A stretch of DNA of 64,000 nt, taken from Synechococcus sp. CBW1107 (lineage in GTDB: Bacteria; Cyanobacteriota; Cyanobacteriia; PCC-6307; Cyanobiaceae). The DNA is taken from NCBI RefSeq assembly GCF_015841355.1, contig NZ_CP064908.1, forward strand, positions 372,001 through 436,000. Direction: 5' to 3'. The notes under the pieces were generated by a model. It did no database searches and was not told the DNA's origin. It saw nothing but the letters and a program-made list of their open reading frames with translations. Positions 27,711 through 36,229 of this stretch are shown piece after piece. Position numbers and translations under genes: made by a program. Numbering within the stretch: position 1 is the first letter of the stretch; each line of letters begins with the position of its first letter.

Positions 27711-29309
27711 ATGCCTGGTCGTCTTGCGGTTGATTTCGGCACCTCCAACACCGTGCTCGCCCTCTGGGATGCCGATCGCCAGGAGGCCAGCACCTATGCC
27801 CCGGCGGCCTACCGCAGCCTTTATCCCCAGGGCGATGGCACCACGTCTGTAATCCCCTCCCTGATCCACTACGGAGAAGATCAGCACCAATGGCTGGGGC
27901 AGCAAGTGCTGCAGCGCAACCTGCTCAAGCATCCGCATACCCTGCGCTGGGCCAAGAGCTACATCGGCCGGGGAGGCACTAGCCGGGGTCGCCGCATCGG
28001 GGAACGGCAGGTGAGCTTTCACCAGGCCGGCCACGACTTTCTCACCACCCTGCTCAGGCTCACCCGCGAGGATCTGGCCCTCGCGGATGAGGAGATCGCC
28101 CTCACGGTTCCAGTCGACAGTTACGAGCACTACGCCGCCTGGCTGGGGGACGCCGCCTCTGCGGCAGGCCTGCCCCGCTACCGGCTGATTGATGAGGCCT
28201 CAGCTGCTGCACTTGGCTATGGCGCCCACATCCAGGCTGGTGACTGCTACCTAGTGTTTGATTTCGGCGGTGGCACACTCGATGTCGCCGTGGTGCTGAT
28301 CGAGCCGGAGGACACTGCCGCAAATGGCCGCCGCTGTCGGATCCTCGCCAAGGCTGGTGCGCAGATCGGCGGGATCAGCCTCGATAAGCTGCTCTTCCAG
28401 GATGTGCTGCTGCAAACCGGACGGGCCGACACTGATCCGCTGATCCAGACCCTCAGCGGCGCCATCCTCGCCGAATGCGAGCAGGCCAAGATCCAACTCA
28501 CCAGCCAAAGTGAGGCAGCGATCACCCTGCTGGACCCTGATACCGGCCAGGTGCTGGAGGCGGCCTGGAGCCGCAGCCGCTTCGAGGAACTGATGGATGA
28601 GGCTGGTCTGATCGGAGGGATCGATCGTCTCATCCGCCAGGCGCTCAACCGCGCCCGGGATCGCGGCTACAGCGAGGAGCAGATCAAATCGGTGCTGCTG
28701 GTGGGCGGCAGCAGCCAGATCCCGGTGGTGCGCACCACCCTGGCGCGGATCTTCGGGAAGGACCGGCTCTTCGCGGATCGCCCGATCGATGCGGTGGCCA
28801 GAGGGGCAGCGGCCTTTGTCGGTGGAGTCGATTTCTACGACCACATCCAGCACAGCTACGCCATTCGTCACCGCGATCCAAAAACCGGCCACTGGACCTA
28901 CCGTACGCTCGTCGAGGCCGGTAGCCCCTACCCCAGTGCTGAACCGATCGCCCATCTCACTGTCAAAGCCTCCTTCGACGGGCAGGACCAGTTGGGCCTG
29001 GCGATCTTTGAACTTGGCGAGCAACTCCAATCCACAGGAGCTGCAGCCTCCACCGAGCTGGTGTTCGATCCAGCTGGTGGTGCCCGCATCCTGGCGGTGG
29101 CAACGGCTGAGCAGGAACGACGCAGCCATTTCTGGATGAATGAGAACTCCCCCACCTTCCTCACCACCAGCCAGCCTGTGAATGCCGGGGACGCTTGTTT
29201 TCGAATCAGCTTCGGGATCGATGGCAACAAGCGCTTGTTGCTCACCGCCCGCGAGCTGGCCAATGGTCGCCTGCTCTACAGCGACTATCCCGTGATCCAG
29301 CTGAGCTGA
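27711..29309 (+). CDS. Hsp70-like ATPase of the WD40/AAA cassette
   Basis: Hsp70/actin-fold ATPase of 532 residues. Phosphate-1 loop DFGTSNT (residues 8-14), a VDSYEHYAAW segment, phosphate-2 FDFGGGTLDVA (about 183), and adenosine motif LLVGGSSQIPVV (about 330). The region after about 385 is a short beta substrate-binding-like part (PYPSAEPIAHLTVKASFDG); the helical lid and EEVD-like end of DnaK are missing (DnaK is about 100 residues longer). A GrpE-like factor encoded in the same cassette suggests a private nucleotide-exchange partner. Substrate delivery by the WD40 proteins is inference. Confidence 0.92.
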   Translation: MPGRLAVDFGTSNTVLALWDADRQEASTYAPAAYRSLYPQGDGTTSVIPSLIHYGEDQHQWLGQQVLQRNLLKHPHTLRWAKSYIGRGGTSRGRRIGERQVSFHQAGHDFLTTLLRLTREDLALADEEIALTVPVDSYEHYAAWLGDAASAAGLPRYRLIDEASAAALGYGAHIQAGDCYLVFDFGGGTLDVAVVLIEPEDTAANGRRCRILAKAGAQIGGISLDKLLFQDVLLQTGRADTDPLIQTLSGAILAECEQAKIQLTSQSEAAITLLDPDTGQVLEAAWSRSRFEELMDEAGLIGGIDRLIRQALNRARDRGYSEEQIKSVLLVGGSSQIPVVRTTLARIFGKDRLFADRPIDAVARGAAAFVGGVDFYDHIQHSYAIRHRDPKTGHWTYRTLVEAGSPYPSAEPIAHLTVKASFDGQDQLGLAIFELGEQLQSTGAAASTELVFDPAGGARILAVATAEQERRSHFWMNENSPTFLTTSQPVNAGDACFRISFGIDGNKRLLLTARELANGRLLYSDYPVIQLS

Positions 29310-29337
29310 TTCCACCTCCTCTCCTGCCCTCCCTGCC

Positions 29338-29727
29338 ATGTCGCACTTCACCACCATCCGCACCCGTGTTGTGGAAGCCAGCCATCTGCAGAAGGCCCTG
29401 GTTGATCTCGGGTACACCGTGCAGCACGGGCCCATCACGGTGAATGGCTACCAGGGCAACACCACCAAGGCCGATCTCAAGATTGCCACTGCCAGCAAGG
29501 GCTACGACATCGGCTTCCGCCGCACCAATTCCAATGATGGCTATGAGCTGGTAGCCGACTGGTGGGGGATTCGTGGCATTGAGCAGAAAGACTTCGTGCG
29601 GCAATTGCATCAGCGCTACGCCTACCATGCCGCCCAGGAGGCTCTGATCGCAGAAGGATTCAGTTTGGTGGAAGAAGGCCAACAGCAGGACGGCACCCTT
29701 CACCTCGTGCTGCGACGCAGCATCTGA
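29338..29727 (+). CDS. DUF1257 (Ycf35-like) protein
   Basis: Protein of 129 residues matching the DUF1257/Ycf35 family: MSHFTTIRTRVVEASHLQKAL at the start, GHGP-like VQHGPITVNGYQG, ADLKIATASKGYDIGFRR, and YAYHAAQEALIAEGF. Ycf35 is a chloroplast/cyanobacterial protein of unknown function. Here it is part of a mobile cassette, so it is probably a paralogue of the chromosomal housekeeping copy. It is commonly linked with DUF2997, as here. Confidence 0.85.
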   Translation: MSHFTTIRTRVVEASHLQKALVDLGYTVQHGPITVNGYQGNTTKADLKIATASKGYDIGFRRTNSNDGYELVADWWGIRGIEQKDFVRQLHQRYAYHAAQEALIAEGFSLVEEGQQQDGTLHLVLRRSI

Positions 29728-29775
29728 GCGTCGCCCAACAGACCCATCAAACCTTGATCAATCTGCCTTAAGCCC

Positions 29776-29997
29776 ATGGAGATCCAGGAAATCGATGTCT
29801 TCGTCGCCCCCGATGGCACCGTGAAGCTTCAGGTTCGTGGGGTCAATGGCGGACAATGCCTCAGCCTCACCAAAGGGCTTGAAACCCTCCTTGGTGGAGA
29901 GATCAGCAGTCGGGAGATGACACCCGATGCCGATGCGGATGATCAAGGCGTGAGCTGGCAGGTGGATGACACCCAGGCAATTGGCGGCGGCTGGTAG
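29776..29997 (+). CDS. DUF2997-like small protein
   Basis: Protein of 73 residues: MEIQEIDVFVAPDGTVKLQVRG then GGQCLSLTKGLETLLGGEISSREMTPD. This is the DUF2997 pattern (I/V-x-V-x-I-x-PDG-x-V, single Cys then TK-LE--LG). It lies between DUF1257 and the AAA+ gene with 2 bases to the next start, so translational coupling is likely. Function unknown; the family usually sits beside DUF1257. Confidence 0.75.
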   Translation: MEIQEIDVFVAPDGTVKLQVRGVNGGQCLSLTKGLETLLGGEISSREMTPDADADDQGVSWQVDDTQAIGGGW

Positions 29998-29999
29998 CG

Positions 30000-30488
30000 A
30001 TGTCGTTTCAACAGGAACTGGATCTCTGCCTGCGGGCTCGCTTCACGTTGATCGTGCTGATCACTCCGGAGGAGGAACGTGCCGTTGCAGAGGTGCGCAA
30101 GGCCTGTGAGACGAACAAGCGCCCCTGCCTGAGCTGGGATGCGGGTGATGGCTTCGAGGCAATCGCGAATTGGACAGGCAGCGTTCCAACAGCGCCCGAC
30201 CCGAAAACCGCTCTGGAGAAGATCGACCAGCACGATGGCGATGCCCTCTTCATCCTGCGCGATTTCCACGACATCTGGAGCAATGCCCAGCTCAAGCGCA
30301 AGCTGCGCAACCTTGCCCAGCGTTTCCGCTACACTCGTAAATCTATCCTGATCACCACACCCAGCCCCAAGCTGCCGGCGGAACTCAAGGATGTTGCGGT
30401 GGTGGTGGAGTTCCCCCCTCCCGACACCGCCGAGCTTGAGACGGTACTCAACGGCCTCACGACCACTCCCGGAGTGCAGGTGCAACTC
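30000..30488 (+). pseudogene. Ycf46-like AAA+ ATPase, N-terminal part (IS-disrupted)
   Basis: First 163 codons of an AAA+ gene broken by IS256 copy 1. It shows the Ycf46-type N-terminal P-loop-like domain (ARFTLIVLITPEEERAV, ALFILRDFHDIW, KSILITTPSPKLPAELKD). The 8-base target TGCAACTC is duplicated at both ends of the insert; removing the insert and one copy joins codon 163 in frame to 34536 and restores about 507 residues, normal for Ycf46. As the sequence stands, translation runs 14 codons into the IS and stops at 30530. Confidence 0.88.
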
Positions 30489-30681
30489 GGTAGCGCCCCT
30501 CCGAGTGGTGTAACTCAGGAGGTCCTGTGACCCTCTCCGGAGGGTGAACAGGAGCAGTCAGGGGATGACTGCTTGGAAGCTGATTGCGCAGCTCCATTGA
30601 TCCATTATGAACCCTGATCGCTGAATTGGCAACTCAGCGATCGATGTGTTCTGTGTAGATCGAGGTAGAAGCTGGTGCGCT

Positions 30682-31398
30682 TCAGCTGATGGTTGCAGCC
30701 GGCTGGGCGTTCGGATCTGCATCGGTGAGCTCCAAGGGCTCTTCTGGCTCTGGGATCTTGGCCATGGTGGCCTCAGAGAAGAAGCGGCGACGCTCCAGCT
30801 GCCATTCCTCCTGCTGCTCCAGCAGCTGGCTGCCCACCAGGCGCACGATCGCTGGATCATTGGGGAAGATGCCGACCACGTTGGTGCGGCGTTTGATCTC
30901 CTTGTTGAGGCGCTCGAGCGGGTTGGTGCTCCAGACCTTGCGCCAGTGCTCCTGGGGGAAGTGCAGGAAGGCCAGCACGTCGTCCCGGGCGGCTTCCATC
31001 ACGGGCACGGCGCCGGGGAACTGCTTGCGCAGCATCTCGGTGACCCGCTGCCAGTGGGCGCGCACCTGATCTGGAGCCTGGATCACGAACACCGCTTTCA
31101 TGGCAGCGGCCACCATGTCCTGGCCGGCCTTGGGCACATGGCTCAGCAGGTTGCGCAGGAAGTGCACCCGGCACCTCTGCCAGCTACTGCCCTGGAACAT
31201 CCGCTTGATCGCTGCCGTCAGGCCCAGGTGGGCATCCGAGATCACCAGGCGGGTGCCGTCGAGGCCACGCTCCTTGAGTGAGCCCAGGAACTGACGCCAG
31301 AAGCCCTCCGCCTCGCTGTCGCCCACGGCAATGCCGAGAACTTCGCGGTAGCCGAGGGCATTGATGCCGATCGCCACCACCACCGCCCGCGACACCAC
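30682..31398 (-). pseudogene. IS256 transposase, C-terminal part
   Basis: Carries the second catalytic Asp (VISDAHLG) and the Glu (NPLERLNKEIKRR) of the mutator-type DDE transposase. It is translated identically to the intact transposase of copy 2. Cut off from its N-terminus by the IS21 element, so not functional. Confidence 0.9.
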
Positions 31399-31562
31399 TG
31401 TCAAGCGACATCCGCTTTTGGTCCTCCGGCGACACGAAAACTGGTCCACCTGATGGCTTGCTGATGGGGGCCTTACGGCTGCCCTTGGATCGGTGTTTCA
31501 TCGGTGGGTGTCGTGTCGTTGTTGTTGGCTGCGGCATCTGTGCCGCTTGATCCGGGTTCCCC

Positions 31563-32429
31563 TTAGGCCTTCTCACCGGGCGGTGGTGGCCGTAGGCCAG
31601 CGCTGTCCGGTGAGGAGGAACCGCCCGCCTGCGGGCGGATCAGGCCGCTGCGCCGCTTCTCCCTGAGCCGGTAGCTGTCGCCCCGGATCGTCAGCACGTG
31701 GCTGTGGTGCAGCAGCCGGTCGAGGATCGCTGTGGCGACCACCTGATCGCCAAACACCTCGCCCCATTCCATGACGGGGCGGTTGGAGGTGATCAGCACG
31801 CTGCCGCGCTGGTAGCAGCGGGAGATCAGCTGGAAGAACAGGTACGCAGCGTTCGGCTCCAGCGGCAGGTAGCCCAGCTCATCGATGATCAGCAGCCGGG
31901 TTTTGGCGTACTGCGTCAGCCGGCCCTCCAGGGCGTGCTGCGCCTGGGCCTTGGCCAGGGCGCTGATCAGCTCCATGGCACCGACGTACTGGACGCTGTG
32001 ACCGAGACGCACCGCCTCCCGGCCCAGCGCCACCGCCAGGTGGGTCTTGCCCACACCCGGCGGCCCGAGCAGCAGCAGGGTGTCGCCGTTGGCCACCCAG
32101 CGGCAGGTGGCCAACTCACGGATCTGGGCCGGGTCGATCGACGGCTGGGCCTCGAAATCGAACGCTTCCAGCGTGCGCACATAGGGGAAGCGCGCCAGCC
32201 GCAGCGCCATCTCCATCCGCAGCTGGTCTTTGCGTGCCACCTCGGCCGCGCACAGCCAGGCCAGGGCCTCGCGCAGGTTCATCTCCCGCCTTGCCGCTTC
32301 CTCCAGCAGCGCATCGAGGCGGTCGCGGATTGCTGGGAGCCGTAGGCGGGTGAGCATTGCCTCCAGCTCCTCGGTCGGTACCGGTGGTATCGCCGCTGTG
32401 GATCGGTTGCGTGGGTTGGTGGGACTCAT
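31563..32429 (-). CDS. istB: IS21 helper ATPase IstB
   Basis: AAA+ transposition helper of 288 residues. Walker A GPPGVGKTHLAVALG, Walker B LLIIDELGYLP, sensor LITSNRPVMEWGEVFGD. It starts in an ATGA overlap with istA. IstB assembles on target DNA and activates IstA. The reading frame is intact. Confidence 0.94.
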   Translation of the reverse strand: MSPTNPRNRSTAAIPPVPTEELEAMLTRLRLPAIRDRLDALLEEAARREMNLREALAWLCAAEVARKDQLRMEMALRLARFPYVRTLEAFDFEAQPSIDPAQIRELATCRWVANGDTLLLLGPPGVGKTHLAVALGREAVRLGHSVQYVGAMELISALAKAQAQHALEGRLTQYAKTRLLIIDELGYLPLEPNAAYLFFQLISRCYQRGSVLITSNRPVMEWGEVFGDQVVATAILDRLLHHSHVLTIRGDSYRLREKRRSGLIRPQAGGSSSPDSAGLRPPPPGEKA

Positions 32430-33778
32430 GCCGCCACCTCCCCGATCAGCTCGGCATAAACCGCCAGAGGCCGGGCCAGTTCAGAGCTGCGGACCGGGCG
32501 CTGCTCCTGATCACGTCTTGCGTTGCCATCCCGCAGCGATCGCTCCGCCTCGCGCTGCTGCCGTTGCGGCAGCAGGCCCTCCCAATGGCCGTCGATCACC
32601 TGGCGGCTGCGGCTACCGGGCCGCTGGCGCCTGTGCTCAGCGACGATCCGGCCGCCGTGGCGGATCAGTACCTGTTGATCGCGCACCAGCACGCTCACCC
32701 GCTGACGGATCAGCGCCTGCGGCGCCGAGTACCAGTTCGCCTCCACCTCCACGCAGCAGTCGCTGTGCACGATCCGCACCAGCTCCCGCTCCGCCAGGAA
32801 CGACGGCTTGGCCTCCAGCGGCTGCAACGCCTGGGCTTCTGCCCGCACAAACCGGTCCAGCGGCGCCTCGCCGGTGGTGCCGTGCACCCGCAGGTCGGCC
32901 ACCTCGCGGGTCCAGCGCACCAGATGGGCCTCAAACTCCGCCCAGCTGCTGAACTCCCGCCCAGCGATGGCGTTCCTCTTGACGTACGCCACCCCACGCT
33001 CGTCCTTGCCTTTGGTTCTGGCCCGGTACGGCCGACAGGCACGGGGCTTGAACCCCCAGTAACGGGCGAACTCCTCCAGCCGCTCGGCAAAAACCAGGAT
33101 GTTGCGCTCGGGATCGTGCTGGCTCACCAGCGCACGGGCGTTATCCACCAGCACCTCCTGCGGTACCCCGCCCCAGTGGCGGAAACCCTCCTCCAGGGCC
33201 TGGAGCCAGTGGTCCTGCTTCTCGCTGCGGAATGCCCGCACCAGCAGCCGGCGCGAGTACCCCAGGGTGAGCACCGCCAGGTGCACCCGCACCCGCTCGC
33301 CGCCAATGCTCACCAGGCACTGGCCAAAGTCTGCCTGCAGTTGCCGGCCCGGCGGGGTCTCAAACCGCACCGTCGCCAGGGCCGCGTTGCGCAGCTCCCG
33401 CCGCCACGGCTCCACGGCACGCTCCACTGTCCGCAGGCTCACCTCGATTCCCTTCTCACTGGCCAGCTCCTGCCGCACCACATCGGCATTGCCGCGGTGG
33501 GCCATAAACCGCTGCCGCAGCCACTCCCGTTGGCCATCGAGAACCGTGTTGCGGCAGGGCTTCCCGTAGGGCTGCCAGCCACCCTGCCGCAGGTACTTGC
33601 GCACCGTCTCCGGTGAACAGCCCAGTTCTTTAGCAATCCGCCTCCGGCCCCAACCTGCTGCCGATAGCCGTCGCATCGCCTCCACGTCCTGAGGGGTCTG
33701 CACAGCTGTCTCCAGAACCATCGGCTCCAGAGATGGCGCCCCTGCGCTGCCCTTGTCGTCCTGCCTGGCTCGCTCCAC
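32426..33778 (-). CDS. istA: IS21 transposase IstA
   Basis: DDE transposase of 450 residues. An N-terminal helix-turn-helix (RRIAKELGCSPETVRKYL) precedes the retroviral-integrase core: QADFGQCLV (first Asp), EVLVDNARALV (second Asp) and TKGKDERGVAYVKRNA (Glu). Frame intact, so the nested IS21 is probably still mobile. Confidence 0.94.
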   Translation of the reverse strand: MERARQDDKGSAGAPSLEPMVLETAVQTPQDVEAMRRLSAAGWGRRRIAKELGCSPETVRKYLRQGGWQPYGKPCRNTVLDGQREWLRQRFMAHRGNADVVRQELASEKGIEVSLRTVERAVEPWRRELRNAALATVRFETPPGRQLQADFGQCLVSIGGERVRVHLAVLTLGYSRRLLVRAFRSEKQDHWLQALEEGFRHWGGVPQEVLVDNARALVSQHDPERNILVFAERLEEFARYWGFKPRACRPYRARTKGKDERGVAYVKRNAIAGREFSSWAEFEAHLVRWTREVADLRVHGTTGEAPLDRFVRAEAQALQPLEAKPSFLAERELVRIVHSDCCVEVEANWYSAPQALIRQRVSVLVRDQQVLIRHGGRIVAEHRRQRPGSRSRQVIDGHWEGLLPQRQQREAERSLRDGNARRDQEQRPVRSSELARPLAVYAELIGEVAA

Positions 33779-33832
33779 GGGGTGGACCAGTTTTCGTGTC
33801 GCCTCCGGACCAGTTTTCGCTGTCGCCTGACA

Positions 33833-34377
33833 ACCACCTGCATATTTCGGCCCAGGCGGCCGTGGAGGTAGGTGGCGTCGAGGTAGACGTAGGGAAAGCG
33901 GGCATGGTCAAGCGGCCGGCCCAGAAAGGCTTTCACCTGCTCATCGAGCCCCTGGCAGATGCGGCTCACCTCCGATTTGGAGATGCCGCTGGCCCCGCCC
34001 AGCGCCTCCACCAGGGCGTCGACCTTGCGGGTGGAGATCCCGCCGGTGTAGGCCTCCATCACCACGGCGTAGAGCGCCTTGTCCACCCGGCGGCGTGGCT
34101 CCAGCCAGCTGGGAAAGAAGCTGCCCTGCCGCAACCTGGGAATGGCCAGGCTGAGGTCGCCCACCTGGGTGGTGAGCAGCCGCTCCCGGTAGCCGTTGCG
34201 ATGGGTGGAGCGCTGATCGGGGCAGCGCTCATGGAGTTGAGCGCCCGTGAGGGCAGAAACCTCGGCTTCCAGCAGGTCCTGGAAACCCCGGCGCACGATC
34301 TCTGGGATCAGGGCGCCAGCGGTGGTGCCCTCCATGAGCTGGCTCAGCTCGGAGGCGCCACTATGGGTGAGGGTCAT
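33833..34377 (-). pseudogene. IS256 transposase, N-terminal part
   Basis: First 180 codons of the transposase, up to GRNMQVV, including the first catalytic Asp (YVYLDATYL). The frame then runs into IS21. Matches residues 1-180 of copy 2. Confidence 0.9.
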
Positions 34378-34535
34378 GGTCTGTGTTCGGTTTGGTGGTA
34401 GTTCTCCGAACAGGGTCACAGACCGGCCCACCCATTGCCACAGCTGAAATCTGAGGGAGGTGAGCCGTCAGCCCCGGCTACGCCGGGGCTGATCCTCCTG
34501 AGTTACACCACTTGCTGGGACGCCGCTTGCAACTC

Positions 34536-35570
34536 ACTCCACTGGGTCGCGAGAAGTTGGTTCAAGCAGCCCTTGGCCTCACCAGCGCCCAGGCACAGCG
34601 AGTGTTCTCCAAGGCGATCGTGCGCGATGGCCTGCTCAATGACCAGGACATCGATCTGGTGACGGAGGAGAAGAAGCAGATCATCCGCGAAAGCCAGGCC
34701 CTTGAGTTCTATGCCGCCAGCGAAAGCCCCGCCGATCTAGGAGGCTGCGAAGTGCTGAAGGATTGGTTGCGGCTCAGGGAGCGAGCATTCAGCCAGGAAG
34801 CTCGCGACTATGGCCTGCCATCACCACGTGGCATGGCCCTGATCGGTATCCCTGGTACCGGAAAAAGCCTCACCGCCAAGATGATCGGCGGCCTCTGGCA
34901 CCTGCCGCTGCTGCGACTTGATGTGGGCTCCCTGTTCGGGTCATTGGTTGGGGAATCAGAGCAACGCACCCGTCAGGCGTTGCAGATGGCTGAAACCGTT
35001 TCGCCCTGCATCCTCTGGATCGATGAGATGGAGAAGGCCTTCGCAACAGGCGGCCTTGATGGTGGCACCAGCACCAGGGTGTTCGGCACCATCCTCACCT
35101 GGATGCAGGAGAAGACCGCCCCTTGCTTCGTGGTAGCGACCGCCAACGACATCAGCAGCCTGCCGCCGGAGCTGCTGCGGCGCGGCCGTTTCGATGAGAT
35201 CTTCTTCCTTGATCTCCCCACACTCTCCGAACGCCGCGAAATCCTCTCCGTGCATCTGCGCAAACGCCAGCGCATTATTCACGACTTTGATCTCGATGGC
35301 CTCTCCCGCCTCTCGGAGGGCTACGTGGGTGCTGAGATCGAGCAGGCGATTGTTGATGCGATGTACATCGGCTTCAACCAGGAGCGCGAGTTCAACTCCG
35401 ATGACATCTCCCGTTCCCTCGATCGCCAGGTGCCGCTCTCGGTCTCGCAGCGGGAGCGCATCGGAGCCCTGCGGGCCTGGTTGCAGGAAGGCCGGGCCCA
35501 GTCGGCCTCGTTCCGCGAGAGCTTCGATGCGGTGCAGCAGTTCGTGCCGCTCGACATCCGCCAGCCCTGA
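34536..35570 (+). pseudogene. Ycf46-like AAA+ ATPase, C-terminal part
   Basis: The catalytic AAA+ module of the interrupted gene: Walker A GIPGTGKSLTAK, Walker B ILWIDEMEKA, sensor 1 VVATANDISSLPPELL, and the arginine-bearing RRGRFDEIFF, followed by the helical lid. Sequence between residues is complete to the stop, so a truncated ATPase could still be made from an internal start (for example the codons around 34512-34620). Without the N-terminal domain, function is doubtful. The GrpE-like gene begins 41 bases later. Confidence 0.88.
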
Positions 35571-35611
35571 GCACTTCCGCCCAGCGACACTACCCCCCAG
35601 CTGCCATTCCG

Positions 35612-36229
35612 ATGCTGCGACGCTTTCGCCACTGGCTCTCGCGCTTTGCCGATCAGCCACCCCAGCCGCACGAAGCTCCAGGCCATAACAATGCCGCAGC
35701 GCTGCAGCACAAAGAGCTCAACCAAGAGCGTACCCTGCGACTGGCGGCGGAGAGTGAGCTGCAGAAACTGCGGCTCGACCTCCAACAAGCCGAGCAACGG
35801 CTGGCTCAACTCCAGGCTGATCTCCAACGCCAAGACCATCAGCAGCACGATGTACTCAGCGAGTCGCTCAACGCCCACCTCGAGGAGTTACTGAGGCCCC
35901 TGGCAACGCCATTTGCTCAGCTTCTCACCCAGCAGCATCTGATTGAGCAGCAGGGTAAAGAACTGAGCACCAAGGATCTGCTTGCCACCAGCCGCCGCCT
36001 CTGGGAGGGACTCGCACCAGCTGGACTGGAAGCAGTGGAGAGCATCGGATCAGTGGTGGCCTTCGATCCAGATCGTCATCAGCCACTCAGCCAGGCCACG
36101 AGCCTCATCAATGGAGAATCAGTGAGGGTGAGGATTCCGGGAATCACATTCAGGGGGCGAATTCTCAAGACTGCCGCAGTGGAGGATATCGCTCTTGACG
36201 ATGCCAGTGTTGTAGCTACAACGGCTTGA
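35612..36229 (+). CDS. GrpE-like nucleotide exchange factor
   Basis: Protein of 205 residues. Residues about 30-75 are a Gln/Leu-rich coiled coil (QLAQLQADLQRQDHQ). The C-terminal domain matches the GrpE beta domain: SIGSVVAFDPDRHQPL and INGESVRVRIPGITFRGRILKTAAVE. GrpE proteins release ADP from Hsp70; here the natural partner is the Hsp70-like ATPase of the same cassette. The stop overlaps the start of the second WD40 gene by one base. Confidence 0.85.
   Translation: MLRRFRHWLSRFADQPPQPHEAPGHNNAAALQHKELNQERTLRLAAESELQKLRLDLQQAEQRLAQLQADLQRQDHQQHDVLSESLNAHLEELLRPLATPFAQLLTQQHLIEQQGKELSTKDLLATSRRLWEGLAPAGLEAVESIGSVVAFDPDRHQPLSQATSLINGESVRVRIPGITFRGRILKTAAVEDIALDDASVVATTA

Larger units (their letters stand above)
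31399..33832 (-). mobile_element. IS21-family element nested in IS256 copy 1
   Basis: 2434 bp with TG...CA ends. Terminal repeats are TGTCAAGCGACA and TGTCAGGCGACA (reverse), and the motif CGACACGAAAACTGGTCC recurs near both ends, as usual for IS21. The target duplication is ACCAC (31394-31398 and 33833-33837). It contains istA and istB. Confidence 0.92.
30489..34527 (-). mobile_element. IS256-family element, copy 1, split by IS21
   Basis: Ends share an imperfect 32-bp inverted repeat whose inner 17 bases are perfect (AGTGGTGTAACTCAGGA). The flanking 8-bp target duplication is TGCAACTC (30481-30488 and 34528-34535). Subtracting the IS21 insert and its duplication leaves 1600 bp, exactly the length of copy 2. 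Confidence 0.92.
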
